Positions 20,822 through 33,738 of a stretch of DNA of 64,000 nt are shown piece by piece; positions within the stretch are counted from its first letter, which is position 1; the number at the start of each line of letters is the position of its first letter. Origin of the DNA: Bryopsis sp. KO-2023 (lineage: Eukaryota > Chlorophyta > Ulvophyceae > Bryopsidales > Bryopsidaceae); contig BSYQ01000003.1 of NCBI GenBank assembly GCA_030272585.1, positions 6,076,001 to 6,140,000 of the forward strand, given 5' to 3'. The position numbers were made by a program, and so were the translations under genes. Under the pieces are notes generated by a model. The model worked only from the letters and a program-made list of their open reading frames with translations, was not told where the DNA came from and did not search any database.

Positions 20822-23038
20822 ATGACATCAGCAATGGTAATGTCCGTCTTCATTGCATGTCTGACATCTGTGCAATCAGCCACCTGCCCACCCCTTCGTG
20901 TTGACCCCGAACTGGAAGAGCTGAAGAAATCTCAGCCAAGGATGCTTATTGGAATTGGAGCTCAGAAATCTGGGTCATCATTTACGTTTCATGCTTTGGA
21001 GCGGCACCCCCAGATTATTGGCTCGCACACCAAAGAATTGCACGTGTTTGACAGAGATGATTTTCAGACCTCAGTGGAGTCTTACAAAAACTATATGAAG
21101 AACTGGGAGGAAGGGTTGAAGGCACTGGAACGTCCGGAGGATGCTGTGCTGATGGAATTCACTCCAAAGTACTTGATGGTAACTTGGAAGAGGGGGCGGA
21201 GGGGTCAGTCAGTTGATTTTCAATGCATTTGGAGTGATAAGAAATTTGAATTGAGTCTTTTTTTGGTCGGGACAACCATTACTGGATCGGCTGTGACTGG
21301 ATTCATATCCTGGTTTTCATGTCATGGATTTGAACCCCCGACCATCAACCATATTCGCTGATGGACTTATGTCTAAAGCGTTCGATATGCAAGGATATGA
21401 TGGGGGAAAAGGAGGAAATTCAATGGGTTTTGTTGTTGGATGAATCTTCAAGATTTCACCTTCAGCGTTCACTCCCCATCAATGAAACAAAGCATACACC
21501 TTGATTTGGAGTTGAACGACGCTTCGTTCTTGACCAATGACCCCCTCTTCTCGTGACTAACTCGTCCTACCACTGCTGATTCAAAATGTGTGGGCGTTGT
21601 TTCCCAGCAAGTGGAAACCCCGTGCCGCATCAAGCATTTCTTCCCGAATGCCAAGTTCATCGTGACAATGAGGGAGCCTGTGTCCCGATTGCTTTCTGCA
21701 AATGCTATGGAAAGAAGGCATTGCTCCCCACATGAATCTCGCCACAAGGATGAATGGCCGGCCTGCTGCGAAGTAGCTTTCCAATCGACAGTCGAATTGC
21801 TGGAGAATGCCCTCGAGAAGTTGGAGACTGTGAAGGATGAATGCATGAATCCAGACATCGAGGGTACTTTTATCGATTTCTCTCCGGATTTGCTGTTTCC
21901 TTGCTTTGCCGTGACTCATTTGGATTTTTCTTTTTGATGACTGACAGATCCGTGGCGAAATTGCCCCACACAGAGCATCAAACCGATCGACCGCAGCATT
22001 TATGCATCCCAGATTGCATGGTGGCTGAAGCACTTTGATGCTTCCCAGTTCATATTCATCAATGCCCAGGACTTGCACGATGTCAGTAAATCTCACTAAA
22101 TTTCAAAACTCCGAATGTGCAAATTCAAGTCGGAAAAGGTCACTTGAACGCGATTAACTGGCTGCTCAACATCTAAGATCCTTGTTTCAGTTTAGCAATC
22201 TTTTCTCATAAGTTTGTCATCCTTCCAGCATCTGTTGAAAAGCTGCTGTTATTCTTATGGATCACAGAATCCACGGCAGGAATTGAATCGAGTGTTGAAA
22301 TTTGCGGGGGTCTCTCCGGAGTTCAACAGCAGCGTAAGCTTCGCCAAGGTTTCATCAAACACGGCAAGAATTGTTTTCACCGAGCCAAGACTTGATGATG
22401 TCGGTGAATTGCTGGGAAAATTCTTCGAGCAACCCAACCAAGAGCTGTATAGGTAAAAGTGACATGAGTGGATAAACGTCCGTAATTCTCAAGAAAGAAA
22501 TAGGTGGTGTTGATCGACAGGAGGCTGTTTCGTCAAAAGCCACAATGTATCACATTTTTGCAGAAGAGTGAGAAAAAAATGATGAGGTTGCCCTACCAGA
22601 CATAAAACGATCGAGGTGTGTGTGCTGATGGTCAGGCTTTTGGAGGAGAATGGGCATCGATTTTCACCATTCCAGCCAGAACCTCAGCGATCCGATTTGA
22701 GAAGAAGGCCCCTTTCAGATGGAGCTTCTCTCTGTTGCGCTGGAGCCGATTTCAAGAGGCTGAAAATCGTGCCAGGTTTTCAAGCAAGTAGCAAATTCTG
22801 CGAAATACAGACTCAGCTACACCAGGTCACAGCAATATCGGGTTATGGATGGGTGGTGCTGGCGTCTGTGGTGTTGGTGGTGGTTTTGATCTGGTGGGGT
22901 TGGAAATCTACAAAAAATGCTGAAGGAAAAAATGCTGATGTGGAGAGCCCTGTCAGTAAGGATGGCGTGATTGAAAAACATGGATCCATTGTTAGGAGGG
23001 TGTTGAAAAGGGAGGTCGAGGAAAAAGAGGGGGAGTGA
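20822..23038 (+). CDS. PAPS-dependent sulfotransferase, signal peptide and C-terminal anchor
   Basis: Transfers sulfate from PAPS to a carbohydrate or protein acceptor, probably in the Golgi lumen. Five exons (20822-21178, 21608-21863, 21948-22081, 22268-22452, 22636-23038) stay in phase and encode 444 aa. Seen: a signal peptide (MTSAMVMSVFIACLTSVQSA); the 5'-phosphosulfate loop IGAQKSGSSFTFHALERHP with Lys49; the 3'-phosphate site FIVTMREPVSRLLSAN with Arg141 and Ser149 at the canonical spacing of eight; then SIYASQIAWWLKHFDASQF and NPRQELNRVLKFAGV, typical of the fold. A single helix (VVLASVVLVVVLIWW) near the C terminus would anchor it as a type I protein, the layout of plant tyrosylprotein sulfotransferase, although most Golgi sulfotransferases are type II. 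The exon 4 acceptor could also be about 50 nt upstream (same phase). Acceptor unknown. Confidence 0.88.
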
Positions 23039-24932
23039 TCCCAAAAAGTGTGAGAGAGAAAAGAGTGAAAAAAAATGCATATGAGTGAGGAAAAGGAAAA
23101 TAAAAGAAGTGAAAGAGTGAGAATCTCATTATGTACCATTGCAGACAAACCCAGGGCTTTGCTTGCAACTGTTCTGTTTTTCTTTTTTGTTTTTTGTTTT
23201 TTTGATTTTCTTTGAGTGTTTGGAATTCTTCGAGAGGGAATTCTGGTATTTGTTTGGGTTTTGGGGTATATTAGATTTTCCACTAGGCACCAGCCCCCTA
23301 TGTACAATGTTATGTTCAGATGCATTGCTGTTGTATTTTTTTTTCCTAGAGTTCGCTTACCAGTGATGGGGAAAGCAAGTGATGAAAAAGTTGTTTTACT
23401 TTAGTTAGTCTGCTTATCATGCCAGCTGGAGGCTGAAAAAAAAAACTGCCACGAAACGAAAATAAAGTTGTGGTGGGTAGTGCTGCTTGTGGACTGAGTT
23501 TCTTGTGTAAAATGCAAGGAGTCTTGCTTGATAGCTCAAGAATGAACTGGAAATTTGCTTGTGGGTGGTTTTTTATTCTTCAGGGCTAGCTTATGTGCAG
23601 TTCTGTGGAAAGGTCCCCCCCCCCCCCTCACTCTTTTCACCCTTATGATTCGGGGAAATAGCTGTTCGGGATATGACATATTGTTTTCAGATTCCAAGTG
23701 ACTGTCATATCAACACACTGTGCTCCCCAACCCAACCAGACACAACAAAAGTGGCTCAACTGTGAGCCAGCCGTCCTTCCAACGATCGATCGATCGATTT
23801 TGCAAAACTTCTACTTTCAGACTCAGTGTTATTCTGCAATAATTGAGTTGTGGAGTTTTATGGATCGGGTTCAGGTATTTGCAGGCACGAGCACCGCGTG
23901 GGTTGTAGTGCTTGGATGTGGATTACATGCAACTGGAATTGCCTCTTGTTGCTGTAATTGATTGATTGGTGGTGAGGCAAAGACAACAACAAACAACAAA
24001 CAAACATCAAATTACATCAAATTAGTTGCAAAGACAACTGCGAACTAGTTTCCTTCCCGACCTCTGGAAACCCACCAGTGAACCCACATCATCTCACTCC
24101 TCCTGCACCAGTAGCGCGCTGTTTGAACGTCACCTGTCCACAGAAAAGTGGACACCAGAATGGGATCTGTCTTTCAACATATAAAACGGCGACATCACAC
24201 CAACACCTCCTCACACGCACAGCCTGCCGCCCGTCCGAACTAGAGGAATGCAAATAGAGCGGTGCTTAGGTGAAGTTCAAAGAGACAACGAAGGCGTCGT
24301 GTGCAAGCCGATCGCTGTAGAGGAAGGCCTATGCGGCTGGCGCAGCCATTCCTACTCGCCGCCTTCCGTCGCGACGGGATTGAACTTAGAAGCGGGTAGT
24401 CTATCCATAACTTGCTTGCGAAGACGGAACTACGTGCCAACAGCACCACATGGGAGTAGGTGACACCTTTCCGTGTGCAAGTGAGCTGAAAAACGTCAAA
24501 ACTGGACGTGCACGTGGAATCACGTTTGGACCGCCGGCACGCGCGCATAACGCTGCCCCGTGACACAGGAACCCATTTCTGGAGAGATCCTGGGCATTTG
24601 TGAGGAGAGGCACATCGCAGATCATCACTGTCAGAATCAGAAACTTTAGTCATACCAGCACAGAAATGGTTTGCGGCAGGGGGCTGTACTTAGTGGGAGG
24701 TTGGGCTGCTGCTGTTGGTGCTTTTCGTACCCAATCTGTCCGTTCCGAAATCTCGCGGCTCCCATGTCTGACACAATCGGGCCAAAACTTACAATTTGAC
24801 ATCCTGCCTAGCACCACGTCGGATTGCGAGCAATTTTTGGGCCGAAAAGCACACGGAAGCAAGGGAATCGTGTTCGGTGCTTGGCGTCCTGCTCTTGTTA
24901 GACGGAACGAAGCGTTCTGAGATAGATCAAGG
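23039..24932. other. Intergenic, no gene recognised
   Basis: 3' flank of the sulfotransferase and 5' flank of the next gene. A minus-strand open frame of 137 codons (24240-24653) has no recognisable feature and is not called. Confidence 0.45.
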
Positions 24933-27830
24933 ATGGCTAGACAAATTGGGGGCGGAATGGGTGGTGCCCAGCCGTCGCTGTGGGAGGAGGACAAACCTTG
25001 CTACTGCAAGACGGGCAACGCTGCGGTGGTGGCCCTGTGCTTGCAAGAGAAATCCTCCGTATCCGCCTCGATGCCCCTCGAGGAGCGCATTCACAGGCTC
25101 CATCGTTTGCATATGAAGTTGGACGCCGTAGTGGTTGCTCACAAAGTGGGTCGGACACTCCCTCTGTTCTTGTCATTGTGGGGATCTGCCTTTCGAAAAC
25201 ACAGCCTCTGTTTTGGGAGAACCTTCGGCGCTTTTCGATGTCCTTGAAAGGCACGATAAACAAAATACGAGTGAACGGATTATGAGCGTAGTGGGTTTGC
25301 CGTCGACGCGGCCGGGGGTGGGGTTTTTCGGAAACTCGGGGATACTTTGAACGGAATCCTTTAAGGACCGTTCTCCTGACAATGGGCTGAGTGGGGGACT
25401 TTCCGCATGGGCGTTCGCAGGCCAACAAGTTTTCGGGGACCAGCGACAGTTACCTCGTCGTCCTTCCCTGCGACAGCGAGCTTGAAGCAGAAGAAAAGAC
25501 TCAGATGCTGGGGGACAAACTCTTGGATGCCGTTCGAAACGTGAGGCTTGCTTATCTAACACGTTTTTTCGAAATACCAATATAAACTTGTCTCACCTTG
25601 TTGGCGCAAATTATGTCAATTTTTTTCCGCAAACTTGTACGCGGTGTCGTTTTCCTGGACGCTAGGGTCTCACCTTTCACTTTGTTTTTCCATAAACTGG
25701 GCTTGGGGTTCCTTTTTCTATTTACTTATTATTATTTTTTTTTTTTGGGGGGGGGGGGAACTGGTGGTGAAATCTACCCTAACCCAATTGGAAAAAGCAC
25801 TTGAATTTTTTCGGGAACAACATCGGCTCCCTTCGATGAGCTGCTGTATGTTGAGTTGTGCTGAGGGTTGCAGTACAAATTGTAGGACGCTGTTGCCAGG
25901 GCTGTTGGTGGGTTTGGGGAAGTCGGTTTTGGAGTTATCGGTTCCACTGGCTGGAATTACCAGTAAGTTCCACACTCAATTCAACTTCAACAATCCCTTG
26001 CCTTTTGCATCCCAAGCTTTCAGCAAATTCCATCGTTCCATAAAAATGGCCCCTGTATGAGGAAACTGGAGAAGGGGTGGGAGACCGATTTTGATTTTTG
26101 TGTTTTTTTTCCCCTTTGCTAGGTTCTACGGCGATCTCATTGCTTCCATGCGAAACGAAGCTCGAGAGTGCATTCCGGGGCACTTTCATTATCGCACACC
26201 AACTCACATAAGAGGAAAACACTTGCCAAGTCCCTCCAGCAAATCTATGGAAGGTGAATTTCCATACATTTTTTAAAGTTCAATTTTTCTTGCTCTTTTT
26301 ATTCGTCCTTTTTTTTTCAAACAGTCATCCTTGTGCGCTCCAATCCTTGTGAATAGAACCCAGGTTCTTGAAAAACGTCTGTTGGACACGCAAAGAAGAT
26401 CTTGTAAATGGTGTGTTATTTTATATTTTTGTGGGGAATCAGGTTGCAATCAAGAAAAGCTGGATGAGGTGGACGAGGTGGTCCTCCCAACCTATTCTGA
26501 GTGGCGCGCAAGAAATCTCCAGCACTCGGAGCTGTGGGTCCTCATGATCACTTTACTGCTGTCCATCTTAGCCATTCTTGGTGCTGTGGAAAAGACCCAA
26601 AACAATAAAGAGGTCAGTTGCAGTCGCACTTTGGGATCCAATTTTTATTTTTGTGGGTGGGGGGCAGAGGTTTTTTTTTTTTTTTCTCCTCTGTATGGTG
26701 GAATCTTGTCAACCTCGAGCCAGGAAGCCCAAAAAATAACGCCTCCAGCGCTATTTTTTAGTGTATTGGAAGAAATGGGTGCACATTCTGGAAAACTGAA
26801 GGAAAAAAATATAAAAAAAAAAATATATATATATATATATATTAAACCATCGAAGTGGATCAAATCGGCAACACGTTGGCGCGATTGCTTGCAACTTTTG
26901 GAACTGGAAATGGCATCAACTCAATTCGAAACAAAAAACCAGGGAACAGGATTTGGGGTCCCATTTTCTGCAATCTGTGCTAAATATTGTTTTTCTCTGT
27001 GTGTGTTTTCTTTGAAGGTCCATGTTCTTTCTTTTGTCCTGCAACTGCAATGCTTCTTCGTGAACCTAGTCGCAATCGGCATCTGGTTTGTGAATCGAAA
27101 ATTCTTCGTAGCACATCACCAGCAGGTCATGATGTGTGTTTGGATTTGCCAGCTCCTCAATCGTTTCATTGGAATGGTCGCAATGCCCATCGAGCCCAAG
27201 GGGCTCTTCCGCCTGTATCCTTTCCGCGTGATCGCTGCAAACGGACCGGAGAAGCTGCTGTTAACCTCCGTACCAATGGTAAGTTTTTTTTTCTTTTTCC
27301 TTTTTTTGGAAGGAGAAAAGAGGGTAGTTTTTTTCCCCTTTTTTTCTTGGGGGGGGGAGGAGAGAGGGAGTTTCTTTTTTTGTTTATTTATTCATTTATT
27401 TATTGGGGTGGGGTGGGGTGTTCCTGCTTGGGTCGGTTTTTCCTTCTTACTAAGAAAAGAGAGTTTCTCGAAATTCGTTGTGCTAGGTTGCTTGACTTTT
27501 TTTTTTTTTCGGATGGTAATCCTTGTTGCTGACATTGTTGAAATTCCCCCGCAGGTTAACACGGCTTGCTCCCTGTTTCTACATTTGTGCGGGATGCTGT
27601 CCGCCATTTTCTTCAGCTTGTGCAGTTGTTCAGACTACAGATCTGGAGAATTCGGGGAGGACGGCGCCAGCATTCCATTCGAGTGTCAAGAATATGGGAG
27701 AATGTACATGGTCGCAGCAAACCTCCTTTTTTCCCTCGGAATTCCGGTGTTATACGCCGCTTATTCCGATTTCAAAGCGCAAAGAGAATATTTGGCATTT
27801 AAAAACCCTAAAAGCAGGAAGCAGCTCTAG
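24933..27830 (+). CDS. Multi-pass membrane protein of unknown family
   Basis: Exons I trust are 24933-25145, 25421-25540, 26325-26403, 26443-26612, 27018-27278 and 27555-27830, the last four in phase. The stretch between 25541 and 26324 must hold one or two more, with unclear borders (donor ACCA/GTAAGT near 25962). The N-terminal part is soluble (SLWEEDKPCYCKTGNAAVV; SYLVVLPCDSELEAEEKTQM). The C-terminal half has about five helices: ELWVLMITLLLSILAILGAV, LQCFFVNLVAIGIWFV, VMMCVWICQLLNRFIGMVAM, TACSLFLHLCGMLSAIFFSL and YMVAANLLFSLGIPVLYAAY. It ends in a basic tail (KNPKSRKQL). No family is recognised. The putative introns after 26403, 26612 and 27278 are multiples of three and stop-free. Confidence 0.6.
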
Positions 27831-30800
27831 CTAACGATTTCTTGTTTTTATTGTTTTTATTTTTTTTTTTCCTTTTTAATATTTCCTTTGACTTTTAAGG
27901 TTGATGGTTGTCTGTTCCGCCGTTTTGGTGGTGCATTTTTTTCTCTCATATATATATACATATGCACAGAAGGAAAGTGATAGCGCCGTCTTTTGGGGGT
28001 TGGGGGATTTTGAAGTTCATTTATTCTTTTTTATTTGCGATTTTGCTGGGCAATTCCAGAATGGATGAAAGAACGAGAATCATGTGAAAAAAAAAGAGAG
28101 AGAGGAGGGGGGGGGGTGGGGGAACCCTGAAATATTTGAAAAGAATATGTACCATGATGTCCCTGCTTCAATGATTAGTGGGGGTTTCAAGCGTGGCAGT
28201 TTCACCCCCACCTCCCCTTTTTATTTACCACAGTTTTAAGCATTGTCTTTTGGCAGCAAAGTGAAAGGAGTAGGAAAATAAGGTGTGAAAGGAGGAGGGG
28301 GGAGAAAAATGGAGCGAAAAAAAACAAAACAAGAAAAAAAAAATTACGTGGATTTGTTTATTCTTTTCTTTTCTTTCCTTCTTTTCTTTTCATTGTGCAT
28401 TGTGGGATGTCGGAAGGGTTACCGGGGCTTTATTGAGCGAAATGCAAAAAAAAAAAGGCAAATTCCAAACAAAAACGTGCAAGGGGAGAGGTGGACTTAT
28501 AACAGCTGTATTTTTTTTATTGGGATGGGAGGGGGGAAGAAAAAAAAAGGGGGGGGGAATGCAGGTTGGAAGTATAACAGGGGGGTTGGGTTTGGGAGGG
28601 AAAGGGGGGGGGGGAATTGTCCAAGGTTATTGTTGGTGTCTCTGGTGTTTTTGATGTATCAGGAAAGGGCAGCTTGTGAAAATCTGGAAAAAGAAAGTTG
28701 TAAAAATCGACGAGAAAAAGATATCTTTTGTGTTGCTGTACGCTTTCAAAAAGTGTGGGCAAGAAAGAAGCATTCCCTTATATATATATCCCCCCCCTCC
28801 CCCTTTTTTTTCTTCCGAATGAGTTGGATGAGGATTGGAAGTCGAGGTTTTTCTGTACAAGAAAATTTTTAGGGAAGCCTTTTTTTTCTTTTTTTAATAT
28901 TGAATTGTGTTGTTTTTGTTTTTACTGTCGACGATAAAAAGGGCTTTGGGGTTTTTTGTTGTTCATGCTCCACTTTTTGCTTCTTACGATTAGAAAGCAA
29001 TGCATGTGTCGGAGAGTTGTACTTTTTAAGAAATCGCGAAATTTGGAAAAAAAAAAAAGAGAGAGAGAGAGAACGGAACCTTGAGAAAAAGGTTGGTGAT
29101 TTTGCATTTCTGTTTTTTTTTTTTTTTTCTTTACTGTTTTTGTTTTTTTTTGGTTCGTTTTTTTTCTGTGTATGATTGTGTGCATCGGAGGAAAGAAAGA
29201 GAGAGAGAGAGAGGGAGAGGAAAAAAAAAACGGAAAGAAAAAGAACTGCTATTGCTTTTTATTACCATCACCATCACGCCAAAAAAAAGGGGGGGCCTGG
29301 AAATACAAGGTGTTTTTTTCCCCCCCTAGACAATCCAGAAAATCTCGACAGGTGATTAGCTTGTTTTCTTATTTTATTTTTGGGGGGTGGGGTGGGGAAA
29401 AGGGGAAAACCGCAGATGACTAATCAGATGGTCTGCAATAAGAAACGACACATCACGTGGGGGAGGGAAAAAGGAAAAAAAGACAAAACAAGGGGAAAAG
29501 AAGAAAAAGAGTTTGGAAAGGAAAAAGAAGATAATGCTCGGTTGCGTTTTGGGAACGGGAAAAATGAAATGGTGGAAGGATGTTTTTTTGGGGGGTGGGG
29601 GGTGGCCGAAAGATTGAGTTTTGGAAACTGCCAGCCAAACAAGAGCTTGATGTGTGGGTGGGTGGGTTGATTTGGAGTGAAGGATGAACTTTTGTAATGT
29701 CGCTATTGACATTAGTTGTGTTTTGGTTCAGGGAGTCGATGGGTTGTGGTGTAATCTCAATGATTTAAAAGAGAAAAAGAAACAAAGGGTTGGAGTTTTT
29801 CTTGCCTAAATGTTTTTTTTTTGGGGGGGGGGGAACAGGGTTTGCCATTTTATGGTAAAGGAAGGAAAAACAGGAAAGGAAATCAGGGAAATGAGTAAAA
29901 AAAAAGAAAAAAAAGAAGAGGGAAAGGGATAAAAGGGGGGGTTATGTATAAGAACTGTCATCGCTGTACAGACGAAACTAAGAGTAAAAAGGAAAAAAGG
30001 AACAAAAAATTGAAAGTTTGAAAGAAAAAAAAGAGCATTGTTCCAATCAGTGGAGGAAAATTCGAAAATGAAAAGAAAAAAGAGAACCCTGGGTTTTGGT
30101 TAAGGACAAAGTGACAAGACAGGTTGAAATACTTGGCTGGCTTTGTCTGGGTCATTTTTTTTTTTTCTCATCAAGATGTATGAAACACTTGATTGGACAG
30201 GAAAGAAAAACAAGAAGAGTGAAAGGAGAACTTTTGTGTAACGAGCAGAGTTTGGATTTTTTAAATGCACTCTGGCCAAAGATTGATGGGGTGCTCAGTT
30301 TTCCGGGAGCAAAAGAGGGGCTTCTACGAGGGGTAGTTGGAAAGAAAATAACATTGCCACCAGAGGCATTCTTTTCTTCCTTTTTGGGGGGGGGTTAGGG
30401 GAGCCCAAAAAATGAATATATGGGGAAAGGAATGGGATTTTTCTTTCCTTGTTTTGTGCCCAGGATTGAGAGTTCTTGAAAGGTCACAAAATAAACTTGG
30501 GCTTCAGCTGTTGTCTTGTGCCCTCCCCCTCCTCCCCTCTTTCATCGACATGTTGCCATGACCGACTTGAGAACAGGGAACGGCACAATTAAAGAACACC
30601 ATTCTCTTGAACCGGAGCTGCCTTGCCAAATCCCATTTTCACACGTTCACCATAAGAACGCAGCTTTTGCCTCCCTCCCTTCGCTCCACTGCAAACAGCA
30701 GATCTGGGTGGCAAGAGTCGCACGGTGTGACTCACATCGCATTCGTGTGATGCGTCAGACTGACAGATTCGACAAAGTCCTAAATTTAGAAGCACAACGC

Positions 30801-30860
30801 CTTGAATCTGTTGTCCTGTGTTCGCGGGTTTCTGTTATTGTGTGCTTCATTGCTGCGATC
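27831..30860. other. Low-complexity intergenic region
   Basis: 3 kb dominated by T, A and G homopolymers, GA-rich runs and short (TA)n stretches, with almost no C tracts. The frames found here are translations of these tracts. The last 300 bp (from about 30540) are less biased and probably hold the promoter of the following gene. Confidence 0.6.
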
Positions 30861-33738
30861 ATGGAGCGAGTTCTCTCGGCACCGGCGGCTTGCAGCTGCA
30901 GTCACCATGTCGTCTCACCAAGGCGGCGGTTTCTTCAGGCCAGAACGCTCGCCGTGCGGAAACCTCGATTGGCAAAAGCTCTCCCTGACGGTACGTGCAA
31001 AACTCCTCCCTTCGATTTCCAAAAACCTGCTTTCCGTGGAAGGTAAACAACACGATACGCACTTTGGCACCGTACAGTTATTCAAAGGGGAGTATTAGAA
31101 ACCACCAACTCAACACTGGTTTAAAAAATACGAAAAAAAACAACTTTCGGTTTTACATAAGTTCAAGTTTAAATGAGAGGAAAAATCCAATCCTTTGCAA
31201 GTGACAGGATTCTGGTCCAGAAAGAAACTCACTCCCGGCCTACATTCGTCAGCTTCGATGATCTGGATCTTGAGCGTTTGGATGTTTTATTCACAGGCAT
31301 GAGCTCAGAAATTTGGACTCCTGATCAAGATGTCACTGTGCCTGACATCAGTGCAGCGGCTGGAGCTCCTGCACAAGTTTCAGCTGGCTACGACGATCAC
31401 AAGCCCAGAACTCCACCCCCAGATCTGCCTTCTTTGCTCCTGGACAGTCGCATTTGTTATCTTGGAATGCCTGTAAGGGGAAAATAAGTCACAAGCTCTG
31501 GCCAGGAAACCATTTATGCTGGGATTTTCACTGAACCGGTGGATGTCAGTTGTTTTTTCCCCCTATTTTTTTCCTAATTTGGAGTTTGTCGATTGAGATG
31601 GAGCTTGAAGGAAGGAGATGCTTATTCTGCCCCTTTTTTTCCGCAGTTCGAAAACATGAGATAAAAAAAAATACTCTGTTTTTTTGGTGTGGTGCAGCTG
31701 GTGCCTGCTGTGACGGAGCTGATAATTGCTGAGCTGTTCTACCTGCAACACAAAGACATGCACAAACCTATTTACATGTACATCAATTCCACAGGAACCA
31801 CAAGGGCCGATGGTCAAACGGTGAGGTTTCATCTTGACCTCACTCACCAGCAGATTGGCAGATCCAACAGTGGGAAAGACTAGTTTTTGAGAAAATGTGT
31901 GCAAGGGGTGGTTGCATGGTGTGGTGTCTGCATGTATAGGTTGGGCATTTAGAACTGTTGTAATTTCAACATCGCAACGCTGTCTTTTTTTTTGTCAGGT
32001 CGGGTTTGAAACAGAAGGCACAGCAATTTTTGACACCATGTGCTACGTGAAAAACGAGGTATGTTTTTGCAACCTATTTTGTTTCGATGTTGAGACAGGA
32101 CCCATCAACTGTAAAATAAACAACTTGAAAAAAAATCAAATGAAGAAGAATGTTGAATGTTGAAGATCGGGGGGGAGGGGGGAATTGTACATGTAGCGAT
32201 TTGATAACCTTTCCCAACAAAGTTTCTTGGAATTTGATCCATGCCTGATTATATGTGCCATCGATACTATTTTTTTTTTGCATCAATTAATTCGATTGCC
32301 CACTTAAGGAAAATTTTTCGATTGAAAAAAACAAAATATCTGTAGAAACGTACCTGTGATGCATCTTTGGTGAATATCAATTCTTTTGAAAAAAAAAACT
32401 GTGGGCGCAAAAGAAGTATATTTTGGGAAGAATATCACTTGTGAATGTTTTTGATGGCTGGCTGGCTAGGTTCACACTGTGGGAGTGGGTGTAGCTATTG
32501 GGCAGTCCTGCATGTTGCTTTCCGCGGGGGCTAAGGGAAAGAGGTTTATGCTGCCTCATGCTACAGGTATGCAACATATCTGTATGTGGATATTCGGCTT
32601 GTTTTTTTTTTTTTTGGCCACCCGTGCGGTTGATACCTTGGCGACATCATCTTTTCCACAGAAAAACATACATCATTCTTGGAACGACTCCACCTGTGCG
32701 TTTAACCGAATATAATTTTCCGTATTTTTTTTTCACGTTGTTTTTTATTTTTATTTTTTTGGGAGGGGTGGGGCTGTTGAGTGTGGATGCTTTCTTTCCT
32801 ACAGCTATGCTCCATCAACCAAGGGTTCCACCGACTGGTCAAAGGCAAGCAATTGAAATCCAGATCAAATGGAGAGAAGTCCTTGCGCAGAAACAAGCAT
32901 TGTTGAAGATTCTATCGCGCACCACTGGCCACTCCGCTGAGAAACTCGATAAGGTCCGCCGTCTCTTTTTTTTCTTTTTTTCTTTTTTTTGGTAGGGGGG
33001 AGGTATCTTTTTTGGATAAAAATATATTGCCAAATGATGAGATGGGAAACTAGGTATATTTGTGCGACAATTTCCACACCTGTCCCTCCCAATTTAATAA
33101 GAGCGAAGGGTTTTTGTCCGTTCCCAATAATTTATAATTTATTTTTCCCACCAAAACAAAAAATGAGAGAGGAAAGGAGGAAAAGGGGTGAACCTGTTTC
33201 TGTCAGACTTGCCCCTCAGCAAGGGGAAGGAGGAGTTGGGGGAATATATACTTAATCAAACACATCTCGTTCACAGGATATGCAGCGACCATTGTACATG
33301 CAGCCTGCTGATGCGATGGAGTATGGAATTATCGACAAAATCGTGGAGGCGGAGAAAGACGTGGGCATGATTGACGATGTCAAGAGCTCTGCACAATGGG
33401 ACAAAGAAGTGAGTCTTATTTTCACTGCTTGCTTTGCCCCCCCCCCCTTTGGAGTGAATATACAATGAAGTGTGGCAGCAGGAGAACGCGACAACCATAC
33501 ATTGCTGGCTGCATCCCACCAAAAATTATACATAGTTGGACTTTTCTATTATGTTTGCCCCATTCTTTCCCCATCAAGAAAACAACTTCTTCAACAACTT
33601 TTGTGCTATTGTCTGTTTTTTGCTTTTTTTTCCCCTTTGTTGTGATGCCCTGGATGCTTCAATTTTCAAGATAATAATTTTTGCTTTTTTGTTTTTTCTT
33701 AGGCTGGCCTTGTGAGTCGACCTGCACCCACCATGTAG
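30861..33738 (+). CDS. CLPR4: ClpR4-like subunit of the plastid Clp protease
   Basis: A non-proteolytic ring subunit of the plastid ClpPR core. Eight exons (30861-30990, 31297-31472, 31698-31820, 31999-32058, 32470-32566, 32805-32953, 33277-33408, 33703-33738) join in phase to give 300 aa. The N terminus (MERVLSAPAACSCSHH, then RRRF) looks like a transit peptide. The Clp fold is clear: PPPDLPSLLLDSRICYLGMP, PIYMYINSTGTTRADGQTVG, VGVGVAIGQSCMLLSAGAKG, RFMLPHATAMLHQPRV and DAMEYGIIDKIVEAEK. At the catalytic serine position of ClpP (GQAASMG) this protein has Gly in AIGQSC, as expected for ClpR. It keeps the active-site His (MLHQP), which I recall as Gln in land-plant ClpR4. TRADGQTVGFETEG is closest to ClpR4 as I remember it; the exact paralogue should be tested by phylogeny. 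Confidence 0.9.

Noticed and set aside
24240-24653. 137-codon minus-strand frame
   Set aside because: No homology, signal peptide or repeat; lies in the likely promoter region of the following gene.
26325-27830. One uninterrupted 499-codon gene
   Set aside because: Segments 26613-27017 and 27279-27554 translate to homopolymer and (TA)n-derived strings with good GT-AG borders, so they read as introns; the openness is kept as a finding.
28285-29712. Several 80-195 codon frames
   Set aside because: All are translations of Lys/Phe/Gly homopolymer tracts; no conserved feature.
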